The position numbers and the translations under genes are program-made. A stretch of 64,000 bases of DNA from Lepidonotus clava (Eukaryota > Annelida > Polychaeta > Phyllodocida > Polynoidae), in the NCBI GenBank assembly GCA_936440205.1, contig OW387148.1:18159961-18223960 (forward strand), in the 5' to 3' direction. The notes beneath the pieces are model-generated. The model was not told the DNA's origin. It saw only the letters and a program-made list of their open reading frames with translations, and ran no database searches. This document shows positions 11,001 to 23,300 of the stretch, piece after piece (within the stretch, counting starts at the first letter, position 1; each line of letters opens with the position of its first letter).

Positions 11001-13071
11001 ATAAATTATACAAAAAAGGATTAAAGGCTTTTTCCACATGCTGAACAATGTCAGTATGTGGAAGGAATTGTTATCGCTACCATGTAACTACCTAAAAACT
11101 ACCAAGGCACTTTCACAACACTTTGATGTTTCAACAATGAAATTGCCAAAAGGCATAATGGAAGGGGGTGTGCTGCATTTCTATTGGTATGGGTTGCAGG
11201 TAGACACCAACAAGGAAAGTTTTACCATCATGTATCACTAATTGCAATAATCCACTAGCAGAAAATCGCAAAGACACTTTCGCATAGTGGAATATAGCCT
11301 TACAGTAGATATTTGATGTAGAGATAAATCAGTTCACATAAGACAAGCATGAGCCTTTTCGAGTATTTTCATTCAGTTGTGACATTCCCCTGTGCCTATG
11401 ACTGTGCCTAGTAACACCACTACTTGGGGTCATCAAAAGGGGGGCAGGAGGAGTGGGGTAAGAAGGGGAGGAGAATGGGCAGAGGAGAATGGACAGAGAG
11501 TAAGGGCGGGGAGATGGCAGCGGACTGACAGCCTCCGCTGGTCAACACGACCCTCTAAAAGCAAACGACTGTAGCCGGGCCTGGTGTATGGCCGACCCCT
11601 TACCCTACCCCTACAGACCCATCCCTCCTGGTCACCCATATGGGGCCCTGTCCTGTGTACCATGGACCCTGAGGACCTACCGGCTACTCCTTAAAACAGA
11701 CCTCTGTGAGTCTTCCCACCTGCTTAAATGGTCTGTACCGAATATTGTATTCATAATGTAATATTTGTTTTCTCGCTGTTGGATTTCTTTTTACATATGC
11801 ATTCAATGTAGCAATATGACTTAGTTGCATTGAAGAGATGGTATATTGTTATAGCAGTACCTGGTGAAATGACTCATTTGTAATTGTTCGCGTGCATGTT
11901 TAAATGAAATTTACTGCTTCCCAAATAGCTGCTGGACAGGGTAGGTGAACAAACAGGTGTTCCGCTAAGGAAAAGACAACATACTTTTCTTGTTTGTGAA
12001 AGATGTGTAGAAATACCGATATTTATTTGGGTATTCTTTCTCTGGGTCTTCAGCCCTCATCCGTACCAGTTACTAATTCTGTGTAGGTTTGACGAGGGGT
12101 GGTCTGTACAGCGCGACGGTTGTTACTAATTCTGGGTGTTCCCGGGGTGTTCCTTACGGGAGATGAGGAGAAATATGGTAAGATAATATTAATCAGGAGT
12201 CCAAAAAATGTGGGTAAAGTACGGGCTTTGAAATGATTTAGGGTTGAGAAATAGGTTGCTGTACTCCCATGAAGCCATAACGAATACCTCCATTGTAAGT
12301 CCTTTTTTGATGTCCGGAGCACGTCAGAGTTCTTTGCGTTACTACCTGACTTTATCTTTTTCTCCTTCTTTGATTAATGTGGCTTTTAGGTAAGTATTTA
12401 CCTATCCGTCCTCCTGATGGTCTAATTATCTGGACATCAAAGCTCAATAAATAAGGCAACTGGGGCCTTTGTACCAGAACCCTTGACAAGGGAGGGCGGG
12501 GAAAACCCTGCCTGTCCGCTACATATCTTAGATAGAAGGTCTTACGTACACTATTTTGAATGAGAGACATAGAATAGTGTACCTCCTACCATGAAAAGTT
12601 CCTATTTGAAATGTCATTAGTTATGCAATTCTATCGGAAGATGACGCTAGATGGCCCTAATAAGTTTTCTATGTATCAAATGATTTGACTATAGGTTTGA
12701 TAATAAGTACATGCGAATGCGATGGGGTGCCTGCTTCAAAGTCAGGTGTCATATACTTCTCATGTCAATACTACGAGGCGTAGAGGATGCGCATACGGTT
12801 ATAAAAACCGCACAGTGGGTTATACCCCCGCATGGCTTTAAATCAAAGTGGACACAGAAAAAAAGGACATAAGATATCGAAATATGCTCTAGACATTATA
12901 CACTGAACATGTATTTTTAGAACCTTGAAGGTCTACAGTAAGTGCGTTTCTTTGTAGTACATGTATACTAAACGAAATATCTGGTTCTGTTATTCGATTA
13001 TTCTGCTTTGTCACTTGGTAACCTGGTGAATGAAACCCAAGTTTATTACTAGGCTGCTTGAGCAGTCAGGG
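8004..13071. other. Non-coding stretch, no gene seen
   Basis: Five kilobases of AT-rich DNA with short open frames only. A 16-bp direct duplication (CATAAACATTCCATTT) sits at about 9283-9314. The segments at 10620-10700 and 11430-11530 are purine-rich and low in complexity. The longest frame, on the minus strand at 10315-10875, owes its length to that purine tract and looks non-coding. Confidence 0.55.
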
Positions 13072-13890
13072 ACCCATTTCCCCTCTCCTTGTATTTCCCC
13101 AGGGCGGGGTGGGTGGAATGGGTGGGTTGGGCGGAGTTGGCGGGGTGAAGCCCGGGCTTGGGTTGTGGTAAGGCCTTGAGCTCCGAGCGACTCCGAGTAG
13201 CTCGGAGCAGCCCTAAAGAGCCCCGAGCAGCTCTGAGCAGCTCCCACCAGCTCCCACTAACTGTGAGCTACTTCCACCAAGTGTCCGTAATTGGCCCAAG
13301 GGGAGTAGACCGATTGGGGAGGGAGAGAAGAGTAGTGTCGGACAGGACTGATGTCCTTTGTTGTTCTAGGGGCTGGTGAGTGAGGGTGACTCTTGGGAGT
13401 ATGTACTCAGAAAGTAGGTCCGGGTGAGAGATTGGGATATAGGAGGATGTTGATAGAAGTAGTTATCCAATCGTTTTTCTGGGTGGCAGTAGGCGGTGCG
13501 GGGACTACTCCGGAGGTATACTGCCACCAAATTGCCCGCCAACGTTACGTAAATGAGTCCGACTTACACGAGTCGGACGGGGCCCGTCAATGGGAGCGGC
13601 ATCTAATCGTGGCTGCGGGAGGTGCTCAGAGCCACTCGTGCCGGGGCGGAGGGGGCCGGCTTTACCTCTCACTACCCAGACGGAGACCCACTGCTTGTTT
13701 CTGATTGAGTTGATTAAACCCCTTAACTGCTGCCCGCCCCGGGGCCTGTGGGGGATTGTAGGGGTGAAGGAGAGGCCTGTGGGCCTGGGGCTGGGGCTGC
13801 CACATGGCTTGTGAGGCTGTAAGAGGGGCCGGGTAAGAGTGGGAGTCGCGCATAGCCCTGGGGTGTACGGAGTGGATAGGTGGGGCTTTA
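13072..13890. other. GC-rich segment
   Basis: Base composition rises sharply compared with both flanks and CpG is frequent. Open frames lengthen on both strands at once, which is what composition alone predicts. No promoter core, exon border or known protein motif is convincing. It could be a small CpG island or an old GC-rich repeat. Confidence 0.4.
13180..13279. repeat. 10-bp tandem repeat, about ten units
   Basis: The sequence falls into ten consecutive 10-base units close to GCTCCGAGCA, with several mismatches per unit. It lies at the start of the GC-rich segment. Confidence 0.65.
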
Positions 13891-14290
13891 AAAGCGATGT
13901 GTGCAAGGCATCTGCCCTTAGCTGTCCTTTTTTATATATATAAAAACGTTGTCATTTATAAAAGAACATAGATGGGCACTAGAGTCTAAACTGAGGTTGT
14001 ATTTGGTAGAAATTAACGGTGGCAAGTTAACGATAATGGTATGCTTGTCAGGGGCCCTTGATTGATGGGGTCCCCACTATAGAGCATATCGAATTAAAGG
14101 AAAGGCAATGTCACACTGTAAATTGAAGTAAGGCCAATGTCGAAAGTTCCTATTTTGGTCACATGTCACTAAGCTCCAAAAAAGGGTATTGTCGTCGTGT
14201 CGAATTTCAAGGTCTGGGTCCATTTAATTTGCTAGGCAATGAACAATATTGTAAAAGTAAGAATCCAACGGACATAGAGTCGTTCAGGTG
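13891..14290. other. Non-coding stretch
   Basis: AT-rich sequence with nothing firm. One stretch at about 14192-14212 (TGTCGTCGTGTCGAATTTCAAG) resembles a single unit of the 30-bp minisatellite found at 28.3 kb, but the match is short. Confidence 0.4.
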
Positions 14291-14660
14291 CTAGCCTAAC
14301 AGCTGGATAAATTCAGATTTGCCCGTCTTTGGTCCCGGGTAGATCCACATCAATATAGGTTGATGGAAGACTACTACTATAGGCACAGTGCAGAAGTCAG
14401 CTGACAGGCTTAAAGTGTGATAACTTTCATTTGCTTTGCCCTTCGTTACTTCTTGGAATAGCTTTATTTTGGTACTTTTTATTCCATTTACATTGGAGTA
14501 GTATACATCAACAGAAAGCCGACTATCTTTGGAATACAACAGGCAACGAAAACCGGTCAAGGTTAATTCAAAATTTGTATTTAAAGGTGTACTACCTGTC
14601 AGGTTTATACCTAGATAGCTATGATATTTTTCATCGTAATCGGTATCTGATCCAGAATAA
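14291..14660 (-). CDS. Candidate terminal exon, unknown product
   Basis: On the minus strand an open frame of about 123 codons follows a plausible splice acceptor (a T-rich run ending in ATATTCAG) and ends at a TAG. The encoded sequence has balanced, non-repetitive composition, with a Tyr/Ser/Asp-rich start (SGSDTDYDE), alternating hydrophobic strands and three Cys, so it could be a small beta-rich domain. I do not recognise the family. No polyadenylation signal is visible just downstream and no partner exon was found, so this remains a candidate. A chance open frame is the main alternative. Confidence 0.22.
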
Positions 14661-14699
14661 CTGAATATATAATGCAAAAGGTTGAACCATAGACATGCA

Positions 14700-17001
14700 T
14701 TGTTGAACGAAATGTCGGCTTCAGAATCCTTATCATCCTAGTGATCATCTCGTTGTTGTATGAAATATGAATGCCTCCTTATAGCTCGAATATGTATGAA
14801 TTATTCCTTTTTTATCAATAAACTTAGTACTTCCGTGTGCTATTTATGTACGCAACAAACAAACACATTGTCTGATGCTATTGACTATATGTTTACTATA
14901 CCAGAGAGCACTAGCTAAAACGGATGCCCTACACACCATATTATATAGTCCTCTAAAAAAAACTAATCAACTGTTTTTATAATTCATATAAGAATAATCT
15001 CATTGCGGTTGCCTTTTGCGTGGGTGGTCGCCCCAGGATATTTTTTGTTCATTTATCATCCATTGCCTTCTTTGCAATTTTTGCTTTCTATTGTTAGTAG
15101 CCAGAGTATAAAAACAACTGAACCCCTCTATCCTTAAGTATTTGACATTTATGTAGTCAGTCAATCATACAATGACTACTTGGGAATATCAACTGGTCTA
15201 CTTCATGTCATTTATTACCCATCTTTATGTTCTCCTGGGAAACCACTTGTCATTACTCTATTGCTTTGGGAATTAACCATATACAATCTCCCCTAGCCAA
15301 TGACAGAGAGTGTTGGATGCTAATGTAATTAATTCTGCAATCATGTGATTTGATCAAACCCCATTTGTTATTTGAGATTGTCTGGATGGTAGAAATGGAA
15401 AATGAGATATAGCAGCTGCCGGTTGTTTATAAATATCTCTAGTTCTTTGTCTAGAAACAAATACTTTATAACTAAGGTTAAGAAGGCTTATTTGGTGCTT
15501 TCACAAACTGATTTGATATAAAAACCACTTATTTGATAAATACAGTTACTAAAACTTAATGGTCGATATATGTTTCACTTGAAAATGATACTATCCTTCG
15601 GTACAATTAGTCCGATTATCCAAGATTGTTGACCACTCAGTAAACTGGTAGAAGAGGAATCTTTTTTAGGACAATCAAGTTCAGACCTAGGCTCCAATTA
15701 TGCTACGCATTGCGCTCTTATTTCAAAAGGTTGTATCTTGTTTTATTCTCAGATCTAATAGCATCATTACTGTTTATCACGTTCCAACTTTTATGGAACA
15801 TTTATCGAATACCACTTCTGCCTAGTGTATAGTTATATAAAGGTATAGGATGCTTGACAACAACATACTAAAAACAATTTACACACATCTTCAAAAACCT
15901 ATGAGGCTTAGCATGTTTTTCTCTTGAGTGGATGGTCGATAATGAATAGTTATTTATGGGTAGTTCTATTTGGTTCTTCTTTTAACTCTTTTAGGTTTTG
16001 CTTTCACAAACATTTCCCTCACGTTTACGTTTACGATTCGGTAGTCTAACTCTTATTGAAATCTTAATGTATGTCCAAATAATTATTCGTTCCTGGAAGT
16101 TATATTTTATAGTCTTAGACACATTAAAAGCTTACTGGTTAGACTGCACTGTAACTGTCTTATTTGTGGCTAAATGATGGACATCGCAAAGTGTAATATA
16201 GATAAATAATTGAGACGCCGACCAGTTGGCGAACCACCACTAATGATCATCGTATTGAAACAAGCTTTGTAAGCAAATGAATTTAATCGCATTGTCTCAC
16301 TACATTATTTTCGCTGTCTGGCAAGAGAAACAAAAACAACATGTTTAAATGTTCCTCTTGCTCGGGATACCGCGGTACTTGTGCTTTGGTCTTCGTTTTC
16401 AGACAGAAGTGATCTTTGCGTACAGATTATTTCCAAACTATCATGTATAGATTTAAAGAATTGGTATATGGGCATTGACCTATGTACATGTTTGTTTTTG
16501 CACTATGATATATCTGCATGCATGTAATTTTTCGGTTTCTTCCTCACTCAATGCAATTACCATTAAAAACGGTCATCTTTTTTTTTTTCATTTGTAAGGA
16601 GATACGTCAATGGGAACAAGATGTTTGTAGTCAACTCAGGGAGTAAGGTTAGGACAAGCGAGCAGGAGTCTGCCACGTCCGCATAATGAAATAAACAATT
16701 ATGAACCCATTTGTCCTGCTCCTGTTTTTGACCCCAATCCCCAATCTGGAAAGTAACTCCGCTAATTGGAAGAAATGTTGTCAAAAGGAAGTTCAGTTTC
16801 GCGGATGGGAAACAAACAAGAGGTGCTGATGAATTAACATCCAAGTCGCATCTCGAATAGAATGCAACCTCAAATTACATTAACAGAAATAAGGAATAGT
16901 TCATACGTTCTCCATAAGAAAACTAATTGATTTTTGATTAAGAATTTGAGACCAAATAATATGTTGAGTCGGGGATCAAGTAGGTTAAAATGCTTAAAGT
17001 A
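14700..17001. other. Non-coding AT-rich stretch
   Basis: No open frame of note, no inverted termini and no exon pair seen. TAATTA-like homeodomain words occur, but at a rate that AT-rich DNA would give by chance. Confidence 0.55.
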
Positions 17002-17006
17002 GTCTT

Positions 17007-17156
17007 CAGGGGCGGATCCAGAGCCGGTGTTCTGGGGGGGGGGGGTGTAAACCCTCACCCCCTTTATAAAAATGTAAAATAAAAACACCAGATTTACACA
17101 TATCTTCCAATCTTTAGATGCCCCATTCCCCCCCCCCCCCCCCCGATCCACCACTG
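17007..17156. mobile_element. 150-bp non-autonomous DNA transposon
   Basis: The termini read CAGGGGCGGATCCAG and, inverted, CAGTGGTGGATCGG, forming imperfect terminal inverted repeats. The flanks show a perfect 5-bp direct duplication, GTCTT, at 17002-17006 and 17157-17161. The interior holds a G13 run near the left end and a run of about 17 C near the right. The CAGGGGCGGATC terminus resembles hAT-type MITEs, but hAT duplications are normally 8 bp, so the superfamily is uncertain. Confidence 0.65.
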
Positions 17157-17161
17157 GTCTT

Positions 17162-19789
17162 ATTGATCTAGATTTATAAAGCGTAGAGCATGCGGAAAGA
17201 GAGATTAACGTTAATATGTACATATTTCTGATGTAAAACTTAGAAAAAAACGAAAAAGAATCTTTCGCTGTCAGTTAGAATTACACATTCCAGTGTATGA
17301 AATAGTGTCACCCTCAAGTCCAATTGAAAGATCAATGAGATATATGGATGAAGTCTTTCAGGTAAATAGTGGTTAAAAAAAGTGAACCCAAACCAAAAAT
17401 ATGGACGTGAAATTGTGAGATGACGAGTTGAAGATCATAGGGCAATACAAATACAAAACAGCAGTTGAAACCTGCAAATGATAAATTCCATCATTTCCAA
17501 TTTTATCTTTAATCCACAATCCTAATCTTTGAATTGTGTGATACTAAGACATCTTGTGAGACCATCGAAATCAATGAAGTCCCATAGAAACGCTGCAAAA
17601 TGACATTAAAAGCACATTAAAACTTCGTAATTACAGAAAAGGCCTAGAGCTAGGTATCGGTTTCTTTTGGCTAATCAGTATTGATAGGGGGTTGTGATGA
17701 TCGGGGTGGATTTATGGGGGCTCAGCTCGATCCGTGCAGGCGGCAGGTGATTAACTCTGTGTACTGGTATCGACTGAGACACCATAAAACCTCCACGAGG
17801 GGCCTGCCAAGGTGCTAGTAAGTAGAAAAACAATGAATACCTAACTTTAAGACAGGTGGCACATGGCCATAAAAAAAAAGACCACAGAAAACCTCAGCTA
17901 TTATTTCAAAAAACTATCTTTGTTAGCTCATAATCTCTTCGCTTGCCAATAGTTCTTGTTCATCTTGGCAACTTTCTTGTCCTCACTGGGTTAAAAAGGC
18001 CATTAACAATGTTAACTATTGATTGGGCTGTGGGGGTGGGGGTGATGTGTCCAGGTATCACCTAACATTCCTGAGTGTTGTCAGGATGGTGAACCTGGAC
18101 TATAGGTTAATCTAATGGGTAGTTTGAGAAGTCATAACAGGCTCCAGAGAAGATATCTGACCCTACATGCCCACCCACGCTGTCTCCTACGTCCTCCTGG
18201 TTGTCTAGACCTAAAGGTAAGAGTCGTGACCCCTCAGCCTATCATACATGCTCTGTTTGAGAATTAATGGCTGTGTCCCTTATCTTATCTAGTAATTTCA
18301 ACTAAAATGGAATGTATTTTACTTTAATAAAATTGAATAGAACTAAATTAGCGTTACATAGAGCAAGACATTATTGAGTATTGCGTCCGAAACCCCCATC
18401 TAACTGTATAGTATGTATCATTTTTCATGTGCATCATCAATGTAAATATAGAAAGGAATGATTATGGCTATAGACTTAATATGTTTGTATTTAACTAAAA
18501 TAATTGAAAAATACTTAGATATGACTTTGATTCCCTTTTGGCACTATAAAAGTCAATAGTATAACTGTGTAGAATGCATACGGTCCTTATATTATGCTCC
18601 TGGCAACAATATAGTGAAACTATAATGCTATTTTAGCTGCCCATTTTGATTTCAAAACACAATGCAAAGCCTTTGGGTCTCTCTGCACTAAACATGGCAG
18701 TCCTAGGCAAATATATGAGGAAACTAAAAGAAAGGTTAGCACAGAGAGAGTCCAGACATCCCAGACACACTGCCCGCGGCTTTAAATGGGAGTAGGAGTG
18801 TGTGTGTTGGACTATTTATAGAAAGTGTTCAAACAACAGGAGGAGGTGGCTAGAAGAGCAGATACTGGGGAGGGTGGGGGAAGGGGATGTCAGCGGTCGG
18901 GACATGGGGATAAAGATATTGTTTGTAGGCATTGTGCTGTTTCATTGATGGTTTTGCTAAGGTGAAATGTCACGCAATCAAATAAAACATGCAAGCCTGG
19001 AGGTTTTATTGATCGCCCTTAGCCTGTTTCTTTTTCTTTCATATTATCAGATTATACAATTCAGATGTCATATGATGCTTCATACCTTTCTTAACCATTG
19101 GCTCTATAGTCCCAAGTCTTCTAGTATAACAGAGGGAGGGGGTAGGTGGAGGGTGTCCACTTACATTTATGCTTGTGGTTCCCCCTAGATTCCCTCATGT
19201 TAAAACATCCACACACAAAAAAAAAAACAAGCACAGAGGTGAAAGATACCCTGGAAGTCCAAAAGCCTCCTCATCCTCTAAACAAAAGGGCAGGAAACCA
19301 AAGGGCATTGGCCTTTATGTTAGGCTGATGGGAATAGGTCTTAATCCCGCCTTGTTCGGGCTTCAGGGCCTTATCAGCAGGCCCCACCTACAGACCCATA
19401 AGGGCTCAGGGGCCAAGGCTGATAATGGGACTTTCACCTGGTAAAGCTGATATATGCTGCTTTCCTCCAGGGCTGGTGTCTCTATGCTGTTGTCTTCTTT
19501 CCTTAGGGCAATAGTATAATGTAGTTAGCACGTCATACACGTTTTCTTCTGTTACTGTTGTTCTTCTGTTATAGTTCTCTCTTTGTGTGTTCAGGTCACC
19601 TATGAAGCCTGTGGGGCTTGGTTTTATGCAGTGTTAGAAAAAGTAACCATTACAAGGAAACTGTACAGTAATTCCATAAAGTATTTCTACATATTACCTG
19701 TGGATCATCATTATGCTATCATACCAGCAAGAAACCCACAGGGTCTTGACATGCTATAACCGTTGTTTCTTCGTTTCCGTGTATTATCC
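17162..19789. other. Non-coding stretch
   Basis: No supported gene. A donor-like CTAAAG/GTAAGAG occurs at about 18210, but the frame before it is short and Ser/Pro-rich. The 19140-19440 region is open in two frames without recognisable protein character. Confidence 0.5.
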
Positions 19790-20356
19790 ATATTGAAAAA
19801 AGAGAACAATTCAAGCCTACTTCTACAGTCTTAAGATATGCAATAAACCTGTATGACTAAAAGAAAGTTGATAAGACGTGATAAGACGATTCAATTGACT
19901 TTAACTCAAAATATTGTATTACGGGGTCATGATAAAGTGAAATTATATAAACCATTTACTGATAGCAGCAGGGTGTTGAAAAGTCCATATTATATGGGTT
20001 GTAATTTATGGGATCAGTTGGATGTGGAAATTCAGAGACTGGATAATTTGGCGGAATTTTGTAGGGTATTGAAAAAATTAGACCTAGCAGCAATTAATTG
20101 ATTGGTATTGAAGGGATTAGACTTTTGTTGTTGTGGTTATTGTACACGTGTATTGTGTTATACTTTAATATGTATTGTATTTGTGTGTGCTGTTTCTTTT
20201 GCATATGTGTATTGTTTTATGATTGTAAAAATCTTCAGATGGCTGATGCCATGGACTGATTGTATACTATATATGATGAAATTATTGTTATGTATTCACG
20301 CTATCGGAAGAGCTCTGTACAAGAGAGATAGAATAAAACATTAAAAAAAACAAAAA
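19790..20356 (+). mobile_element. 5'-truncated LINE, 3' end only
   Basis: A short coding remnant is followed by a T/G-rich 3' untranslated stretch, an AATAAA at 20332-20337 and an A-rich tail, the usual shape of a 5'-truncated non-LTR retrotransposon inserted on the plus strand. The left limit is uncertain because upstream sequence has no recognisable LINE coding. No target-site duplication was identified by eye. Confidence 0.55.
19853..20101 (+). pseudogene. C-terminal remnant of a LINE reverse-transcriptase protein
   Basis: About 82 codons ending in TGA. The stretch with PFTDSSRVLKSPYYMGCNLWDQL matches by eye the conserved tail of jockey/CR1-like LINE polyproteins, where a basic segment is followed by SPYYRGxxLWNxLP and then a Phe/Leu-rich helix. 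The RT catalytic core, endonuclease and thumb are absent. The reading frame upstream of the first Met is closed, which fits 5' truncation. It cannot encode an active enzyme. The pattern match is from memory of the family, not from an alignment. Confidence 0.55.
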
Positions 20357-20360
20357 AACT

Positions 20361-23300
20361 CAATAATCTAATGATTTTTACATTTTCCATGATGTTATTT
20401 TCAACACAGGGTAACTCAATGACACATAAAAAGATGAAAAACACAGCTTCTGAGGCACGGTGGGACCTGTAAGAGAGCCATCGGGTCAATGCTTTATAAC
20501 AAAAATCAAAGCGTTTTCTCTGGTCAGAAAAAAACGAGGTAGGTCTGCAAGTCCCTAACTCCTGCCACCAGCAACCGATACGCCCTGCTATTGGCCCTTA
20601 GTCGTCACGTGACCAGTCAGCTTGAACTCCATTGGTGGAGGAAGTCAAAGTGGTCTCTGAGGCAGTGGTACGGGAAGCCTCTCTGACAAGGACTTGGACC
20701 TCAGGGCATTCTATGTCGTGAATGAATATCAAAAGATAAATTTCTGAGAAACTATTATGCTTAGTAGCTTGATATCATCAGTGTTCAGTAAAACATGTAT
20801 TTCATTTCTTGTAACAAGTTTAGTGATTTTGAGGATGTGTATTTGATATTTCCAAAGTCCTTTTGCATACTCTGGTCTCCGAGACGTATAGCGTGATGAC
20901 ATACAAACTGTCATGTATAGATGTAGGCTTTATCACTAAAGTTGTTTGATAAACTCGTAAGAAGAAATCGCCTTGCATTTTGAGTAACAATAGTTTCTAC
21001 GAAAATTTAGTCTTTCTTAAGTACTGGAGATGACTGAACAGACAAGTACCAATAAACGATGAGAAGTGAAGAGGTCATGTTGGCTTATAGATGTAGCTCA
21101 CAGGATTGAGTCGATACTTGTGAGTTGTTGAGGATTCACGGGATTGTCGTTCTTGCAACCTTTTAACATGACCAGACGCCAGTTTGTCCTCGTGCCCAGG
21201 TAAGAGAGCACATGAGGAATAGGGAAAGGGAAACAGTGAACTGAAGGTTGTGCCTTGCTCATGAGGGTTGACTGCTTAGTAGCATTCGGAGGATGGAGTT
21301 GAAAGAGAAGTCCAGGGTGGTGAGTTCACAATGTTTACGTTCCTACCAAAAGTGAATGAGGCTCGAGGCAAAATTGAACTTGATTAAGGACATTAGTGAA
21401 AGTAATCGAATTAGTAAACATTGTGAAACAAATAACAATTGTCCTAGATGTAGAGACAGAATTAATGGTAATTAACCCTTTTCAAAGTCAGTTTTGATAT
21501 CGCCCTAGCCATTGTGTAATAAACGTATCGTACAGTGTAACCAGGCTGTATGCAGTTTGACGTGCCCGACTGGTGCCCCTCTGAGTAGTGGGGCTATCCT
21601 GTAATACGCCAATTTGACCGGATAGACTGGCTGTAGTAGAAGGCGGCATGTAGCAGCCAACCAAAGGGTCGGGGAGAAAAATGGCCCTCTACCATAGACC
21701 CCTGTGTGCATAGGAAGCCTTTCTGTCTAGGGCTCTGCGGCGTGGGGCCACTCTGACAAGAAACCAGCAGTGGTGGAGGGCTTGAAATGAGTGTTTTTGA
21801 CTGGTCTATTTCTCGGCGGTGGATGTTGTTGACTTTATCTTTTCATGTCTGTCACTGTATGGAGAGCTGTTGTGCTGATGGGCAAAAAAGGGACATCACA
21901 GAAAAAAGTGATGCTGTGAAATAGTTCTTCCTTGGGTAAAGGATGATGCTGTTTTTAGCTTGGAATGAGAGCACTATATGACAAACCTTGTTTTATCTAT
22001 AGCTACATCCACATACCAACGTTAACCTAGGGCTTTGACTCTAAGAACCATGCAATTTTGAATAGTGGTAGGGCAAAATAGGCGTGCAGTTACTGTTACC
22101 ACAAAAATATCGGACTTGAGGAATCAATATGATCTTTGCCATACCTATACAAAACATGTAGAAACCTTATACAGATCTATTATAATATCGATGTGTATGT
22201 TCAGGCCTGTTTCTTGAGGGTTGACTTCTTGAACTGCCGGCATTAGGAGCTATCTTAACATAAAACTAGGTTTTTGATATTTCTAAGAAAAATGAGTGAG
22301 CTGAATTCAAACAGGGGAATCATCGATTCGTATGACTAAAATCCCTTTTGTAACTATTTGTTTCCTAAAATGGCCTCTCGGGACAGCGACAGAAGAGGGA
22401 CGGGGCACCTGTTAAATCTAACAGATTAATTGCTAGTGCAGTTATATTATAATGTTACAGAGAATTAAACAATATTATTATTGTTATTCCTCTAGAAATA
22501 GTTACCACAATTACATGATGTACTCTTGTGGTTAATTTTCCCTCAACCTCTCTCCTTCCTGACCATGGTTTAACACTATTTCACATGAAATTACGACAGG
22601 TTCGAATTGTAATTTGATCTTGTAAGAAGGATATACCTAGGAGTTCCTTGTTACAAAGTATCTAATTTTTTCCACTGCTCAATTTGGGTTTAGTAACATT
22701 CATTCTTTATATATAGGAAGAGGACATATCTGTTTGAAACATTCATTGTTGAATTAAAGAAACATTTGGAATACATCTTTATCTTTATACCACATCTTTG
22801 CACATTAATTTTAGTTTCGCGGCATATTGGACTTTTTTTTTTCATCTGATACAAGCAAATGTGTCACAAATCGGGTTCAATATCAGTTACTATCTTTCAA
22901 AATGATCATAATTATCATTGAAGTCTTTTTCAGACAACTTCCAATGAATGCCAGGTAAAACATAGGGTTGCATGTTTTGCCGGAAACCTATGGGTTCGCT
23001 TTTATGACTTTAATGGGAATGACCTGGAAATTATTAAAACATAATGAGATCCTGCAATCAACTTTTTTGTGATGGTGATTGATCCGCAAGGTAAAGGTTG
23101 TCATTTTTGGGGACATGTTTGGGTTATGCAATAAGGAAATAAAATGATTTGCAGTCAGGGGTTCCTCAGAATATTCCTCATTCCAAACCTGTCATCACCT
23201 CGTGATATTATAGAGTTAGTTTCCCTTATTCCTAAATGATTTTTTTTCAGTTTTGCCCTAAAATGTGGTGACATTCTGATCAACTAGAATGTTTCATTAG

